Shown here piece by piece: positions 53,868 to 62,563 of a DNA stretch of 64,000 nucleotides. The DNA is from Winogradskyella sp. (GTDB lineage Bacteria; Bacteroidota; Bacteroidia; Flavobacteriales; Flavobacteriaceae). The notes below the pieces were generated by a model that ran no database searches, had not been told where the DNA came from, and saw only the letters and a program-made list of their open reading frames with translations. The stretch lies in NCBI GenBank assembly GCA_004211785.1, contig SHBX01000004.1, positions 1 to 64,000 on the forward strand, given 5' to 3'. The position numbers and the translations under genes were made by a program. The first letter of the stretch is position 1. Each line of letters starts with the position of its first letter.

Positions 53868-53897
53868 AAAACGCTTCGGATATCCGAAGCGTTTTTT
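53868..53897 (+). terminator. Terminator after OmpA copy 2
   Basis: Perfect palindrome AAAACGCTTCGGATATCCGAAGCGTTTT (given as arms AAAACGCTTCGGA and TCCGAAGCGTTTT), followed by TT. Shares its stem with the copy 1 terminator. Confidence 0.92.
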
Positions 53898-53907
53898 ATT
53901 TTTAGCT

Positions 53908-56646
53908 ATGCCAACTTTTATAACTGATGTATTACGAGATTTAAAATCCAAAAATCTGGATTTTTCAGAAATCATATTTATTCTCCCGAGTAAAAGAGCT
54001 GGTGTGTTTCTTAAAAATCAACTTCATAATTATATAGAGCAAACCACTTTCTCTCCTATAATAGTAAGCATCGAGGATTTTGTGCAGGATTTATCTCAAC
54101 TAAAACAAGCAAAAGGTATTGAGTTACTTTTTCAGTTTTATGATTCATACAAAGCTATAACAACTGAAGATAAGGTTGAATCTTTTGATTCCTTTTCTAA
54201 ATGGGCACAAATACTCCTTCAAGATTTCAACGAAATAGATAGATACCTTATCTCTTCAGGTGCTATTTTTGATTATCTAAGTGCTATTCAAGAACTAAAT
54301 CATTGGTCTTTACAGGAGAATAAAACTGAACTTACTTCAAATTATTTAGTGTTTTGGCAAAGGTTAAACACATACTATAATCAATTTGTAAATGACTTAA
54401 TAAAAAAAGAAAGTGCTTATCAAGGTTTAATCTATAGGGAAGCTACTGAACATATTGAGACCTACATTCAAAGTACAAATAAGACTCATGTCTTTTTAGG
54501 CTTTAATGCTTTAAACACTGCCGAAGAAAGAATTATACAAGAACTACTTCAAAATAACTTAGCATATATCTATTGGAATATAGACTCAACCTTTATTAAT
54601 AACCCTATTCACAGTGCTGGTCTTTTTGCACGACAACACAAACAAAATTGGTCTTTCTATAAGCAAAATGATTTTAACTGGATAACTTCGGTTTACAAAC
54701 AAGACAAAAACATAAATGTAATTGGCTGTCCTAAATCTGTAGGACAAAGCAAATATGTTGGCCATCTAATAAAAAAGTTGTCGCAACAATCCAAAAATCT
54801 TAATAATACAGCTATAGTTTTAGGAGATGAGATGCTTTTAACTCCAATGTTAAACTCACTGCCTAGCGATATAGAAAGTGTCAACGTCACCATGGGTTTG
54901 ACTCTAAAATCTGTTCCCCTGGCTTCATTATTTGAAGACCTCTTCAGGATACATAAGCTAAAATCTCAACGTTATTATTTTAAGGATATCATCAACATCT
55001 TATCTAACCAAATGATACAGTATGTACTTGTATATGGTGAGAAAATAATCCAAAATATTCAACACAACAATATAACTCATCTAACAACTGATGAGCTTTT
55101 AAAATTAGCAGATGCAAATGATATAGAAGTTATAAAGCTACTTTTTGGAGATTGGAAAACATCAATATCTAACAATATCGACAGCTGCATTAAGCTTATA
55201 TTTAAAATTAAAGAAGTATTAGATAAATTAAAAAAACGTTTAGAGCTAGAATACTTGTACCGTTTTAATGTGCTTTTTAATGAAATATCAAACTTAAACA
55301 CCACTTATGGTTACATAAAAGATGTTTCTACTTTACATAGTGTTTATAAAGAGCTTCTAAATACTGAAACCTTAGATTTTCAAGGAGAGCCTCTTGATGG
55401 CCTACAAATTATGGGAATGCTAGAGTCTCGAGTTCTTGATTTTGAAACCGTAATTATAACATCCGTAAACGAAGGAATTCTTCCAGGCGGAAAAACTAAT
55501 AATTCCTTTATTCCTTTTGATGTAAAAATTGAAAATAACCTACCCACATTTAAAGAAAAGGACGCAGTATATACCTATCATTTTTATAGCTTAATACAAA
55601 GAGCAAAAAACATCTACTTACTTTATAATACAGAAGTTGATGCCTTAAAAGGCGGAGAAAAAAGTAGATTTATTACGCAATTAGAGGTTGAAGGCATACA
55701 TGACATAAAACACAAAATCATTTCGCCTCAAGTACCAAAAATTGAAAAAATACTAACGGTAGTTAAAAAAAATAATGATGTCATTAAAAGGCTTAAAGAA
55801 ATATCTGTAAAGGGATTTTCACCATCATCGCTAACCAATTACATCAGGAATCCGATAGATTTCTATTTCGAGAAAGTTTTGGGCGTTAAAAGCGCTGAAG
55901 AAGTTGAAGAGACTATTGCTGCAAACACCTTAGGAACAGTTGTACATAATACTTTAGAGGATTTTTACAAACCATTAGAAGGTAAACACCTTACACTTTC
56001 TGATGTTGAAAAAATGAAGGGTTTAATCAGCAAAACAATAACAAATCACTTTTTAGACATCTATAAAAAAGGAGATATCACCAAAGGGAAGAACCTCATC
56101 AGCTTTGAAATTGCCAAACGCTATATTTCAAATTTTTTAGATACAGAAATAGAAGCATTAAAAGCTGGGCATTCGATAAAAATAATTGCTATTGAAGTAG
56201 AGAGTAATGCGGTGTTTAATATTCCAGAATTAAACTTTCCTGTAAATATTACTGGGAAAGTAGATCGTGTAGATGAATTAAACGGAGTTACGCGTGTAAT
56301 TGATTACAAATCAGGAAAAGTTGAGCAAAATAAAGTTGAAATTGTTGATTGGGATATGCTCAATACTGATTACGACAAATACAGCAAAACGTTTCAGGTT
56401 TTGTGTTATGCGTATATGCTAAAACAACAAAACATTATACAATTACCAATTGAAGCGGGTATCATCTCTTTTAAAAATCTAAAACAAGGTTTCTTGAAAT
56501 TTGCGGAAAAAGAATCGACATACAGCAGGAAGAAAAATCATCAAATCACTGAGGAAACACTTCGGAATTTTGAAACTCAACTTAAGTCTCTTATTCTAGA
56601 AATCTGTAATCCAGATATTAACTTTACTGAAAAAGAAGTTAGCTAA
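53908..56646 (+). CDS. PD-(D/E)XK nuclease family protein, AddB/RecC-like
   Basis: 912 aa. An inactivated helicase-like body (FILPSKRAGVFLKNQL; GLQIMGMLESRVLDFETVIITSVNEGILP) ends in a RecB-family nuclease domain: SPSSLTNYIRNPIDFYFEKV, GTVVHNTLEDFY, and GKVDRVDELNGVTRVIDYKSGK with the catalytic D and K. Many AddB proteins have an iron-sulfur cysteine in the YxxCPxxF motif; here it is N (IRNPIDFY), so no cluster is expected at that site. Likely partner of the AddA-like helicase at 46483. The stop overlaps the next ATG by one base. Confidence 0.87.
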   Translation: MPTFITDVLRDLKSKNLDFSEIIFILPSKRAGVFLKNQLHNYIEQTTFSPIIVSIEDFVQDLSQLKQAKGIELLFQFYDSYKAITTEDKVESFDSFSKWAQILLQDFNEIDRYLISSGAIFDYLSAIQELNHWSLQENKTELTSNYLVFWQRLNTYYNQFVNDLIKKESAYQGLIYREATEHIETYIQSTNKTHVFLGFNALNTAEERIIQELLQNNLAYIYWNIDSTFINNPIHSAGLFARQHKQNWSFYKQNDFNWITSVYKQDKNINVIGCPKSVGQSKYVGHLIKKLSQQSKNLNNTAIVLGDEMLLTPMLNSLPSDIESVNVTMGLTLKSVPLASLFEDLFRIHKLKSQRYYFKDIINILSNQMIQYVLVYGEKIIQNIQHNNITHLTTDELLKLADANDIEVIKLLFGDWKTSISNNIDSCIKLIFKIKEVLDKLKKRLELEYLYRFNVLFNEISNLNTTYGYIKDVSTLHSVYKELLNTETLDFQGEPLDGLQIMGMLESRVLDFETVIITSVNEGILPGGKTNNSFIPFDVKIENNLPTFKEKDAVYTYHFYSLIQRAKNIYLLYNTEVDALKGGEKSRFITQLEVEGIHDIKHKIISPQVPKIEKILTVVKKNNDVIKRLKEISVKGFSPSSLTNYIRNPIDFYFEKVLGVKSAEEVEETIAANTLGTVVHNTLEDFYKPLEGKHLTLSDVEKMKGLISKTITNHFLDIYKKGDITKGKNLISFEIAKRYISNFLDTEIEALKAGHSIKIIAIEVESNAVFNIPELNFPVNITGKVDRVDELNGVTRVIDYKSGKVEQNKVEIVDWDMLNTDYDKYSKTFQVLCYAYMLKQQNIIQLPIEAGIISFKNLKQGFLKFAEKESTYSRKKNHQITEETLRNFETQLKSLILEICNPDINFTEKEVS

Positions 56647-57485
56647 TGCATATTGAAAAAAATATAGTTCTATATCGTAATAATCAAAAACCTATTGTCA
56701 TTGACACATTTTGTAATCTCAAATTACAAAATCAACCTATTGTTATTTTTTGCCATGGTTACAAAGGTTTTAAAGATTGGGGCGCATGGAATATCATGGC
56801 AAAAGCGTTTGCAGACGCTGGATTTTGTTTCATGAAATTCAATTTTTCGCACAATGGCGGCACGGCTGAAAACCCAATAGATTTTCCAGATTTAGATGCT
56901 TTTGGCAATAACAACTACACTAAAGAATTAGACGATTTAGGCGATGTCATCGATTGGTCATTTGATAAATTCAAGAATAATGGAGCTGTAGACACATCAA
57001 AAATATATCTCATCGGTCATAGTCGTGGTGGTGGTATTGCTATTTTAAAAACTGCCGAAGACTCAAGAATCAAAAAACTTACCACATTAGCTAGTGTCTG
57101 TGATTTTGAAATGCGCACTGCTACCATAGGTAACTTAGAGCAATGGAAAAAAGACGGTGTCAAATACGTCATTAATGGCAGAACAAAACAGCAAATGCCA
57201 CATTACTACCAATTTTATGAGGATTTTATTCAAAATAAAGAGCGTTTGAATATTAAATCTGCCTGCGAAAATATCAAAGTACCTCAACTCATTATCCATG
57301 GCGATGCAGATACGTCAATTAATGTTGAAGAGGCTGAAAACATTCATCAATGGAATTCAAATAGTCAGCTCAAAGTTATCTGCGGTGCCAATCATGTGTT
57401 TAATGTCAAACACCCATGGGAAAACACAAATTTACCTGAAGAGTTTGAAGAGATTATTGATAATATGATTCAGTTTTTAAAATAA
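56646..57485 (+). CDS. Alpha/beta-fold hydrolase (dienelactone-hydrolase/peptidase S9-like)
   Basis: 279 aa, cytoplasmic. HGYKGFKDWGAW oxyanion region, nucleophile elbow GHSRGGG, acid in IIHGDADTSI and histidine in CGANHVFNVKHPW. Overlaps the AddB-like stop by one base, so it is co-translated with it. Function unknown; a repair role is not implied. Confidence 0.85.
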   Translation: MHIEKNIVLYRNNQKPIVIDTFCNLKLQNQPIVIFCHGYKGFKDWGAWNIMAKAFADAGFCFMKFNFSHNGGTAENPIDFPDLDAFGNNNYTKELDDLGDVIDWSFDKFKNNGAVDTSKIYLIGHSRGGGIAILKTAEDSRIKKLTTLASVCDFEMRTATIGNLEQWKKDGVKYVINGRTKQQMPHYYQFYEDFIQNKERLNIKSACENIKVPQLIIHGDADTSINVEEAENIHQWNSNSQLKVICGANHVFNVKHPWENTNLPEEFEEIIDNMIQFLK

Positions 57486-57488
57486 AAG

Positions 57489-57562
57489 TGGAGAAGAGCG
57501 GACTCGAACCGCCGACCTCTTGACTGCCAGTCAAGCGCTCTAGCCAACTGAGCTACATCCCC
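57489..57562 (-). tRNA. tRNA-Ala (anticodon GGC)
   Basis: Folds into a full cloverleaf on the minus strand: acceptor GGGGATG with CTTCTCC, D-arm GCTC...GAGC, anticodon arm CTTGA-CTGGCAG-TCAAG giving anticodon GGC, T-arm GGCGG-TTCGAGT-CCGCT. The acceptor has G3-U70, the known alanine identity pair. Position 6-67 is a U-U mismatch. CCA is not encoded. It starts five bases after the stop codon of the universal stress protein gene on the same strand. Confidence 0.92.
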
Positions 57563-57567
57563 GAAAA

Positions 57568-58365
57568 CTACTTTAAACCACTTAAAACTAAGACAGGAAT
57601 TGTAGTGCTATGAAAATCCTTTTTAAGTATTGTGTTGTCTTCCCAAAGTTTTTGGAAGAATCCTCTATTGCGTCTTACAACACAAAGTAAATCTGGATTA
57701 TGTTTTTTGTAATGCTCTAAAACTCCTTGAAACGTTGTCTGTGCATTAGTATTTGTTGTATTTGTAATAAGACTTGATAGCTTCTTACTAACCTCTAAAT
57801 CACCTTTGCTGTAATTAGGCGTCTTTACAAGTAATAAATTAAGGACAGCCTTATACTTGTCTTTAATACTAATTAAAGGCGTTAATGCATCTTCTTTTTT
57901 GATTTCAGCAGATTTAATCGCCATTAATATCTTAACTATTGGCTTGTACACATAATCTTCAGGAACAATTAAAGCGGGTATTTGGGTTTGCTTTACAATC
58001 TTGCCAGAAGTTTTTCCTAAATAAACCTCTTCTTTTATAGAGTTAGTTCTAGGCTCTAAGACAATTAAATCAATATCTAAAGTTTTACAAGCTAACTCAA
58101 TTGTGTCAACCAGTTTCCCCTTAAAAACACGAGTCACAACCTCAACATTTTTTTTATCTATAGATGCCACATGTTCATCCATAAATGCCTTGCTTTCGCG
58201 TTCTAAAATATGATCTATCTTAATCATAGTTCCGGCTTTGGTGTAAACATTATATATTTGAACAACATAAACCTTTGCTCCAAAAGCTTTTGCAAAGTCA
58301 ATAGCGTATTGTAAATGACTTTTTGCGTTTTTTGAAGACCCAACAGGAACTAAAATATTTTTCAT
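57568..58365 (-). CDS. Universal stress protein, tandem UspA domains
   Basis: 265 aa from the ATG at 58365; the longer frame to 58386 is not needed. MKNILVPVGSSKNAKSHLQYAIDFAKAFGAKVYVVQIYN opens the first UspA domain and residues 140-265 form a second. The ATP-binding GxxGxxxxxS motif is degenerate (LGKTSGKIVKQ), so ATP binding is doubtful. Its gene runs straight into the tRNA-Ala gene. Confidence 0.85.
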   Translation of the reverse strand: MKNILVPVGSSKNAKSHLQYAIDFAKAFGAKVYVVQIYNVYTKAGTMIKIDHILERESKAFMDEHVASIDKKNVEVVTRVFKGKLVDTIELACKTLDIDLIVLEPRTNSIKEEVYLGKTSGKIVKQTQIPALIVPEDYVYKPIVKILMAIKSAEIKKEDALTPLISIKDKYKAVLNLLLVKTPNYSKGDLEVSKKLSSLITNTTNTNAQTTFQGVLEHYKKHNPDLLCVVRRNRGFFQKLWEDNTILKKDFHSTTIPVLVLSGLK

Positions 58366-58401
58366 CACTATAGAATTTAACCACAAAAGTAAACATTATT
58401 A

Positions 58402-58902
58402 ATGATTCGGAAAGCAACTTTAATGGATATAGAAGCCATTATGGATATGACAAAAGCTTGTGCTAAACACATGATTACCAACGGCATTTATCAATGGAAT
58501 GAACATTACCCAAATGAAGGTGCTTTTATAAATGATATTAAAAGGGATGAGCTTTATATCCTTGAAATAGATAAAAACCTTGCCGGTACTTTGGTTATTT
58601 CAACTTATATGGACGAAGAATACATTCCGATAAAATGGTTAACTAAAAATCACAACAACGTATACATTCATAGATTAGGTATTCATCCTAACCATCAAGG
58701 TAAAGGTTATGCGCAAAGCCTTATGGATTATGCCGAAAAATTTGCTATAGAAAACAACTATACATCTATAAGATTAGACACCTTTTCTCAGAACAAAAGA
58801 AACCAAAAGTTTTACGAACTTCGCGGTTATAAGCGCTTGGGTGATATTTATTTCCCAAAGCAAAGTGAACATCCATTTTACTGTTACGAAAAAGTGCTGT
58901 GA
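58402..58902 (+). CDS. GNAT family N-acetyltransferase
   Basis: 166 aa. One GNAT domain: IRKATLMDIEAIMDMT at the start and the acetyl-CoA loop HRLGIHPNHQGKGYAQSLMDYAEKFA. Ends with YCYEKVL. Substrate unknown. Its stop overlaps the MATE start codon by three bases (GTGA), so the two are translationally coupled. Confidence 0.88.
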   Translation: MIRKATLMDIEAIMDMTKACAKHMITNGIYQWNEHYPNEGAFINDIKRDELYILEIDKNLAGTLVISTYMDEEYIPIKWLTKNHNNVYIHRLGIHPNHQGKGYAQSLMDYAEKFAIENNYTSIRLDTFSQNKRNQKFYELRGYKRLGDIYFPKQSEHPFYCYEKVL

Positions 58903-60233
58903 GCCAAATTATTTCTTTAAAACATATTAATAAGCTAGCCATTCCGGCATTAATTTCTGGTGTTTCAGAACCTATACTATCATTGACTGATGCTGCCATT
59001 ATTGGTAATATGTCTTTAAATGCTACTGAATCTTTGGCTGCTGTCGGTGTTGTTTCTACATTTTTATCGATGTTAATTTGGGTTTTAGGACAAACAAGAA
59101 GCGCCATTTCCTCAATTGTATCACAATATTTAGGCGCTGGTAATGTCGAAGCGGTTAAAAATTTGCCTGCTCAAGCAATATTTATCATTACATCCTTAAG
59201 TCTTATCATCATTGCGTGTACTTATCCTTTTGCCTCTCAGATTTTTAAACTATATAATGCATCAGGTGCTATTCTTGATTATAGCATAGATTATTATCAA
59301 ATACGTGTTTGGGGGTTTCCGTTTACGTTATTTACAATTGCTGTTTTTGGTACTTTTAGAGGACTTCAAAACACCTATTACCCAATGCTTATTGCCATTT
59401 CAGGAGCCTTAGCCAATATTATATTCGACTTTATTCTGGTTTATGGTATTGCAGATATTATTCCTGCAATGCATATTAAAGGTGCTGCTTACGCTAGTGT
59501 TATTGCCCAAATACTCATGGCTAGTTTGTCTGCTTTTTATATTTTGAAAAAAACCGACATCCCATTACTAATTCGTTTTCCTTTTAATCCTGAAATAAAA
59601 CGATTTGCTTTAATGATTCTTAATCTATTTATAAGAACCATTGCCTTAAACGTTGCTCTATATTATGCCACAAGTTTTGCTACATCTTATGGCCCAACTT
59701 ATATCGCGGCGTATACTATTGCTATAAATCTTTGGTTTTTAGGTGCCTTTTTAATTGATGGCTATGCGAGTGCTGGTAATATTTTATCTGGGAAATTATT
59801 GGGTGCAAAAGATTATAAAACTCTTATTAAACTAAGCAACAAATTAATTAAATACGGTATTGTAGTTGGCTTAATTATGGCATCTATTGGAGCGTTATTT
59901 TATTATCCTATTGGTCGGATTTTCTCTAATGATTCTGAAGTATTAACTGCTTTTTATGATGTGTTTTGGATTGTGCTGCTAATGCAACCTTTATGTGCTT
60001 TGGCATTTATTTTTGATGGTGTTTTTAAAGGCTTAGGGAAAATGAAATACTTGAGAAACCTACTCCTTTTTTCAACATTACTAGTCTTTATTCCTATTAT
60101 ATTTTATACAGATAGTATTGGACTTAAGCTTCATGGTGTTTTTATCGCTTTTACCTTATGGATTATTGCTAGAGGTATTCCATTAATTATAAAATTCCGA
60201 AAAACATACAATTCACTAGCGCAAAACTCTTAA
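58899..60233 (+). CDS. MATE family efflux transporter
   Basis: 444 aa, GTG start. About twelve membrane helices; N-terminal LKHINKLAIPALISGVSEPILSLTDAAIIGNM and the AxxxSxxxSQYLGAGN segment are typical of MATE exporters of the DinF-like branch. It exports cationic drugs or metabolites in exchange for sodium or protons; substrate cannot be told. Coupled to the GNAT gene by overlap. Confidence 0.9.
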   Translation: MSQIISLKHINKLAIPALISGVSEPILSLTDAAIIGNMSLNATESLAAVGVVSTFLSMLIWVLGQTRSAISSIVSQYLGAGNVEAVKNLPAQAIFIITSLSLIIIACTYPFASQIFKLYNASGAILDYSIDYYQIRVWGFPFTLFTIAVFGTFRGLQNTYYPMLIAISGALANIIFDFILVYGIADIIPAMHIKGAAYASVIAQILMASLSAFYILKKTDIPLLIRFPFNPEIKRFALMILNLFIRTIALNVALYYATSFATSYGPTYIAAYTIAINLWFLGAFLIDGYASAGNILSGKLLGAKDYKTLIKLSNKLIKYGIVVGLIMASIGALFYYPIGRIFSNDSEVLTAFYDVFWIVLLMQPLCALAFIFDGVFKGLGKMKYLRNLLLFSTLLVFIPIIFYTDSIGLKLHGVFIAFTLWIIARGIPLIIKFRKTYNSLAQNS

Positions 60234-60265
60234 ATTTGACGATATATCGACATTAAATTATAAAT

Positions 60266-60367
60266 ATGGATATCTTAAGTTTTTTTAGCGGAAATGGCTT
60301 GTTCCTTTTGTTAGGATTAGTGCTTGTTATCGTATATTTTGTAAACAAAAGAAAAGGTCGTAGATAA
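60266..60367 (+). CDS. 33-residue single-span membrane protein
   Basis: Short ORF MDILSFFSGNGLFLLLGLVLVIVYFVNKRKGRR (start M at 60266, shown as two parts: MDILSFFSGNGLFLLLGLVL and VIVYFVNKRKGRR). One hydrophobic helix followed by a basic tail (inside). Its TAA overlaps the queD ATG by one base, which supports real translation and coupling. No strong ribosome site was seen. Function unknown. Confidence 0.55.
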   Translation: MDILSFFSGNGLFLLLGLVLVIVYFVNKRKGRR

Positions 60368-60819
60368 TGAGTAATATTAGAATCACCAAACAGTTTTCTT
60401 TTGAAACAGGACATGCGCTATATGGTTATGATGGTAAATGCAAAAACGTTCACGGGCATAGCTATAGATTAGATGTTACCGTTATTGGCGTTCCTATTTC
60501 TGACACATCAAATGTAAAATTTGGAATGGTGATTGATTTTGGTGACCTCAAAAAAATAGTAAAAGCTGAAATTGTAGATGTTTTTGACCACGCTACTGTT
60601 TTTAATAAAAACACGCCTCATGTTGAGTTAGCTAAAGAATTACAAGACCGTGGACATAATGTGCTTTTGGTAGATTACCAACCAACAAGTGAAATGATGG
60701 TGATTGATTTTGCCGAAAAAATTAAAAAACATCTACCACCAGATATTCAGTTACATTCATTAAAACTTCAAGAAACAGCCACATCTTTTGCAGAGTGGTT
60801 TGCTTCAGATAATGACTAA
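60367..60819 (+). CDS. queD: 6-carboxytetrahydropterin synthase
   Basis: 150 aa. Makes 6-carboxytetrahydropterin for queuosine. Zinc ligands are in FETGHALYG and CKNVHGHSYRLDV, with the catalytic cysteine at CKNVHGH and PTSEMMVIDFA and LHSLKLQETATSFAEW further on. Overlaps lpxH by eight bases. No other queuosine gene is nearby. Confidence 0.92.
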   Translation: MSNIRITKQFSFETGHALYGYDGKCKNVHGHSYRLDVTVIGVPISDTSNVKFGMVIDFGDLKKIVKAEIVDVFDHATVFNKNTPHVELAKELQDRGHNVLLVDYQPTSEMMVIDFAEKIKKHLPPDIQLHSLKLQETATSFAEWFASDND

Positions 60820-61588
60820 CATTCATCACATAGAAATTCCTGAAGGCAAGAAAATCTATTTTGCTTCAGACAATCATTTAGGCGCACCAACTAAGGAAGC
60901 TTCTCGTCCTCGAGAACAAAAGTTTGTCGCATGGTTAGATGACGTTAAAAAAGATGCAGCTGCAATTTTCCTTTTAGGGGATTTGTTCGATTTTTGGTTT
61001 GAATATAAAACTGTTGTGCCAAAAGGGTTTACAAGAACGTTAGGTAAGCTTGCCGAAATAGCAGATTCCGGTATTCCTATTCATTATTTTGTGGGTAACC
61101 ATGACTTATGGATGAATGGTTATTTTGAAGAAGAGCTTGGTATTCCTGTTTATCATAAACCCAAAGAATTTAAGCTTGGTGGCAAAGACTTCTTTATTGG
61201 TCATGGTGATGGTTTGGGACCAGGAGACAAAGGCTATAAGCGTATGAAAAAGGTTTTTTTAAGTCCTTTTTTTAAATGGTTATTCCGCTGGGGACATCCA
61301 GATATTGGTATGCGTATTGCACAATATTTCTCAGTAAAAAACAAGTTGATTTCTGGTGATGACGATGCTAAATTTTTAGGCGAAGACAATGAATGGCTTG
61401 CCGTGTATAGCCGCAAAAAACTTGAAGAAAGACATCGTGATTATTTTGTGTTTGGTCACAGGCATCTGCCAATAGAAGTTCAACTTAATGAAGCTTCAAA
61501 ATACATTAACCTTGGCGATTGGATTCAGTATTTCACCTATGGTGAATTTGATGGAAATGATTTTAAATTAGAATCTTACAAAGTCTAG
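60812..61588 (+). CDS. lpxH: UDP-2,3-diacylglucosamine diphosphatase
   Basis: 258 aa from the ATG at 60812; the longer frame to 60788 overlaps queD too far. Calcineurin-like metallophosphatase of lipid A synthesis: FASDNHLGAP, LGDLFDFWFEY, VGNHDLWM, IGHGDGLGPGD and FGHRHLPIE carry the metal ligands. The usual SDLHL reads SDNHL here. Overlap with queD suggests coupled translation. Confidence 0.85.
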   Translation: MTNIHHIEIPEGKKIYFASDNHLGAPTKEASRPREQKFVAWLDDVKKDAAAIFLLGDLFDFWFEYKTVVPKGFTRTLGKLAEIADSGIPIHYFVGNHDLWMNGYFEEELGIPVYHKPKEFKLGGKDFFIGHGDGLGPGDKGYKRMKKVFLSPFFKWLFRWGHPDIGMRIAQYFSVKNKLISGDDDAKFLGEDNEWLAVYSRKKLEERHRDYFVFGHRHLPIEVQLNEASKYINLGDWIQYFTYGEFDGNDFKLESYKV

Positions 61589-61676
61589 TCTGAGGTTTTA
61601 TAAGTTTCTTCTACTGATAATTTTTACTGTATCTTCATGCAGACCCTATAGATCACTAGTAAAAGAAGTTAACCAA

Positions 61677-62522
61677 ATGACGTATTCAGAATATAGAACT
61701 CAACAAAAACAATTCAACTCTAAAGATGGTATACTTCATTATTTAGATAAAGGTCAAGGTGAAGTAATAGTTTTGCTACATGGCGTACCAACTTCTGGTT
61801 GGTTATATAGACACATGATTGAAACATTGTCAAAAAATTATCGTGTCATTGTTCCTGACATGTTGGGCTTTGGCTCTAGTGATTCTCCTATAGGTTATGA
61901 TATTTATAATGAAGAAAGTCATGCTGTGCGTTTGCTTGAGTTAATGGACAGTTTGACTATTAAAAATTGGACACACGTTACACATGATGCTGGTGGACTT
62001 TGGACTTGGGAGCTCTTTAAAAAAGACCCTAATCGTATTCATAAACTTGTAATCTTAAACACTATCATATATGAGGACGGTTTTAATCCACCAATTCGTT
62101 TTGAACCTGGTTTTTTAGCTAAAACTACAATGTGGAGTTACCGTAATGGCATTACTACGAATATGATGTTAAAGGGTTTATTTAAATCTGGAATGACAGA
62201 AAACACCTTAAACAAAATAGATGTCGAGGGTTATAAAAAGCCTATGAGAGAAGGCAAAACAAAAGCTATGTATTACTTCTTTTCGCAAACATGTAATGAG
62301 CTTCCAGACTACAGATTGGTATTATCAAAAATCAATATTCCTGTTGTAGTTATTTGGGGTAAAAATGATTCATTTTTAAAATGGAATCCTCAAAAAGAGA
62401 ATGTTATTAAGGACTTAAAAATTAAAAAAGAGAATGTTCATTTATTAGATGCTAAACATTTTATTCAAGAAGAAAAACCTGAAATTATTACTAAAATCAT
62501 ATTATCTTTTTTGAAGAATTAA
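61677..62522 (+). CDS. Haloalkane-dehalogenase-fold alpha/beta hydrolase
   Basis: 281 aa. HGVPTSGWLYRH oxyanion loop, nucleophile motif THDAGG with Asp at D104 rather than serine, WGKNDSF acid region and final histidine in AKHFIQEE. An aspartate nucleophile is seen in haloalkane dehalogenases and epoxide hydrolases, so one of these reactions is likely, but the substrate is open. Single gene. Confidence 0.83.
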   Translation: MTYSEYRTQQKQFNSKDGILHYLDKGQGEVIVLLHGVPTSGWLYRHMIETLSKNYRVIVPDMLGFGSSDSPIGYDIYNEESHAVRLLELMDSLTIKNWTHVTHDAGGLWTWELFKKDPNRIHKLVILNTIIYEDGFNPPIRFEPGFLAKTTMWSYRNGITTNMMLKGLFKSGMTENTLNKIDVEGYKKPMREGKTKAMYYFFSQTCNELPDYRLVLSKINIPVVVIWGKNDSFLKWNPQKENVIKDLKIKKENVHLLDAKHFIQEEKPEIITKIILSFLKN

Positions 62523-62563
62523 ACTTTTTAGAAGCGTATTAGTCTTAAGTAAAACCTCTCTTT

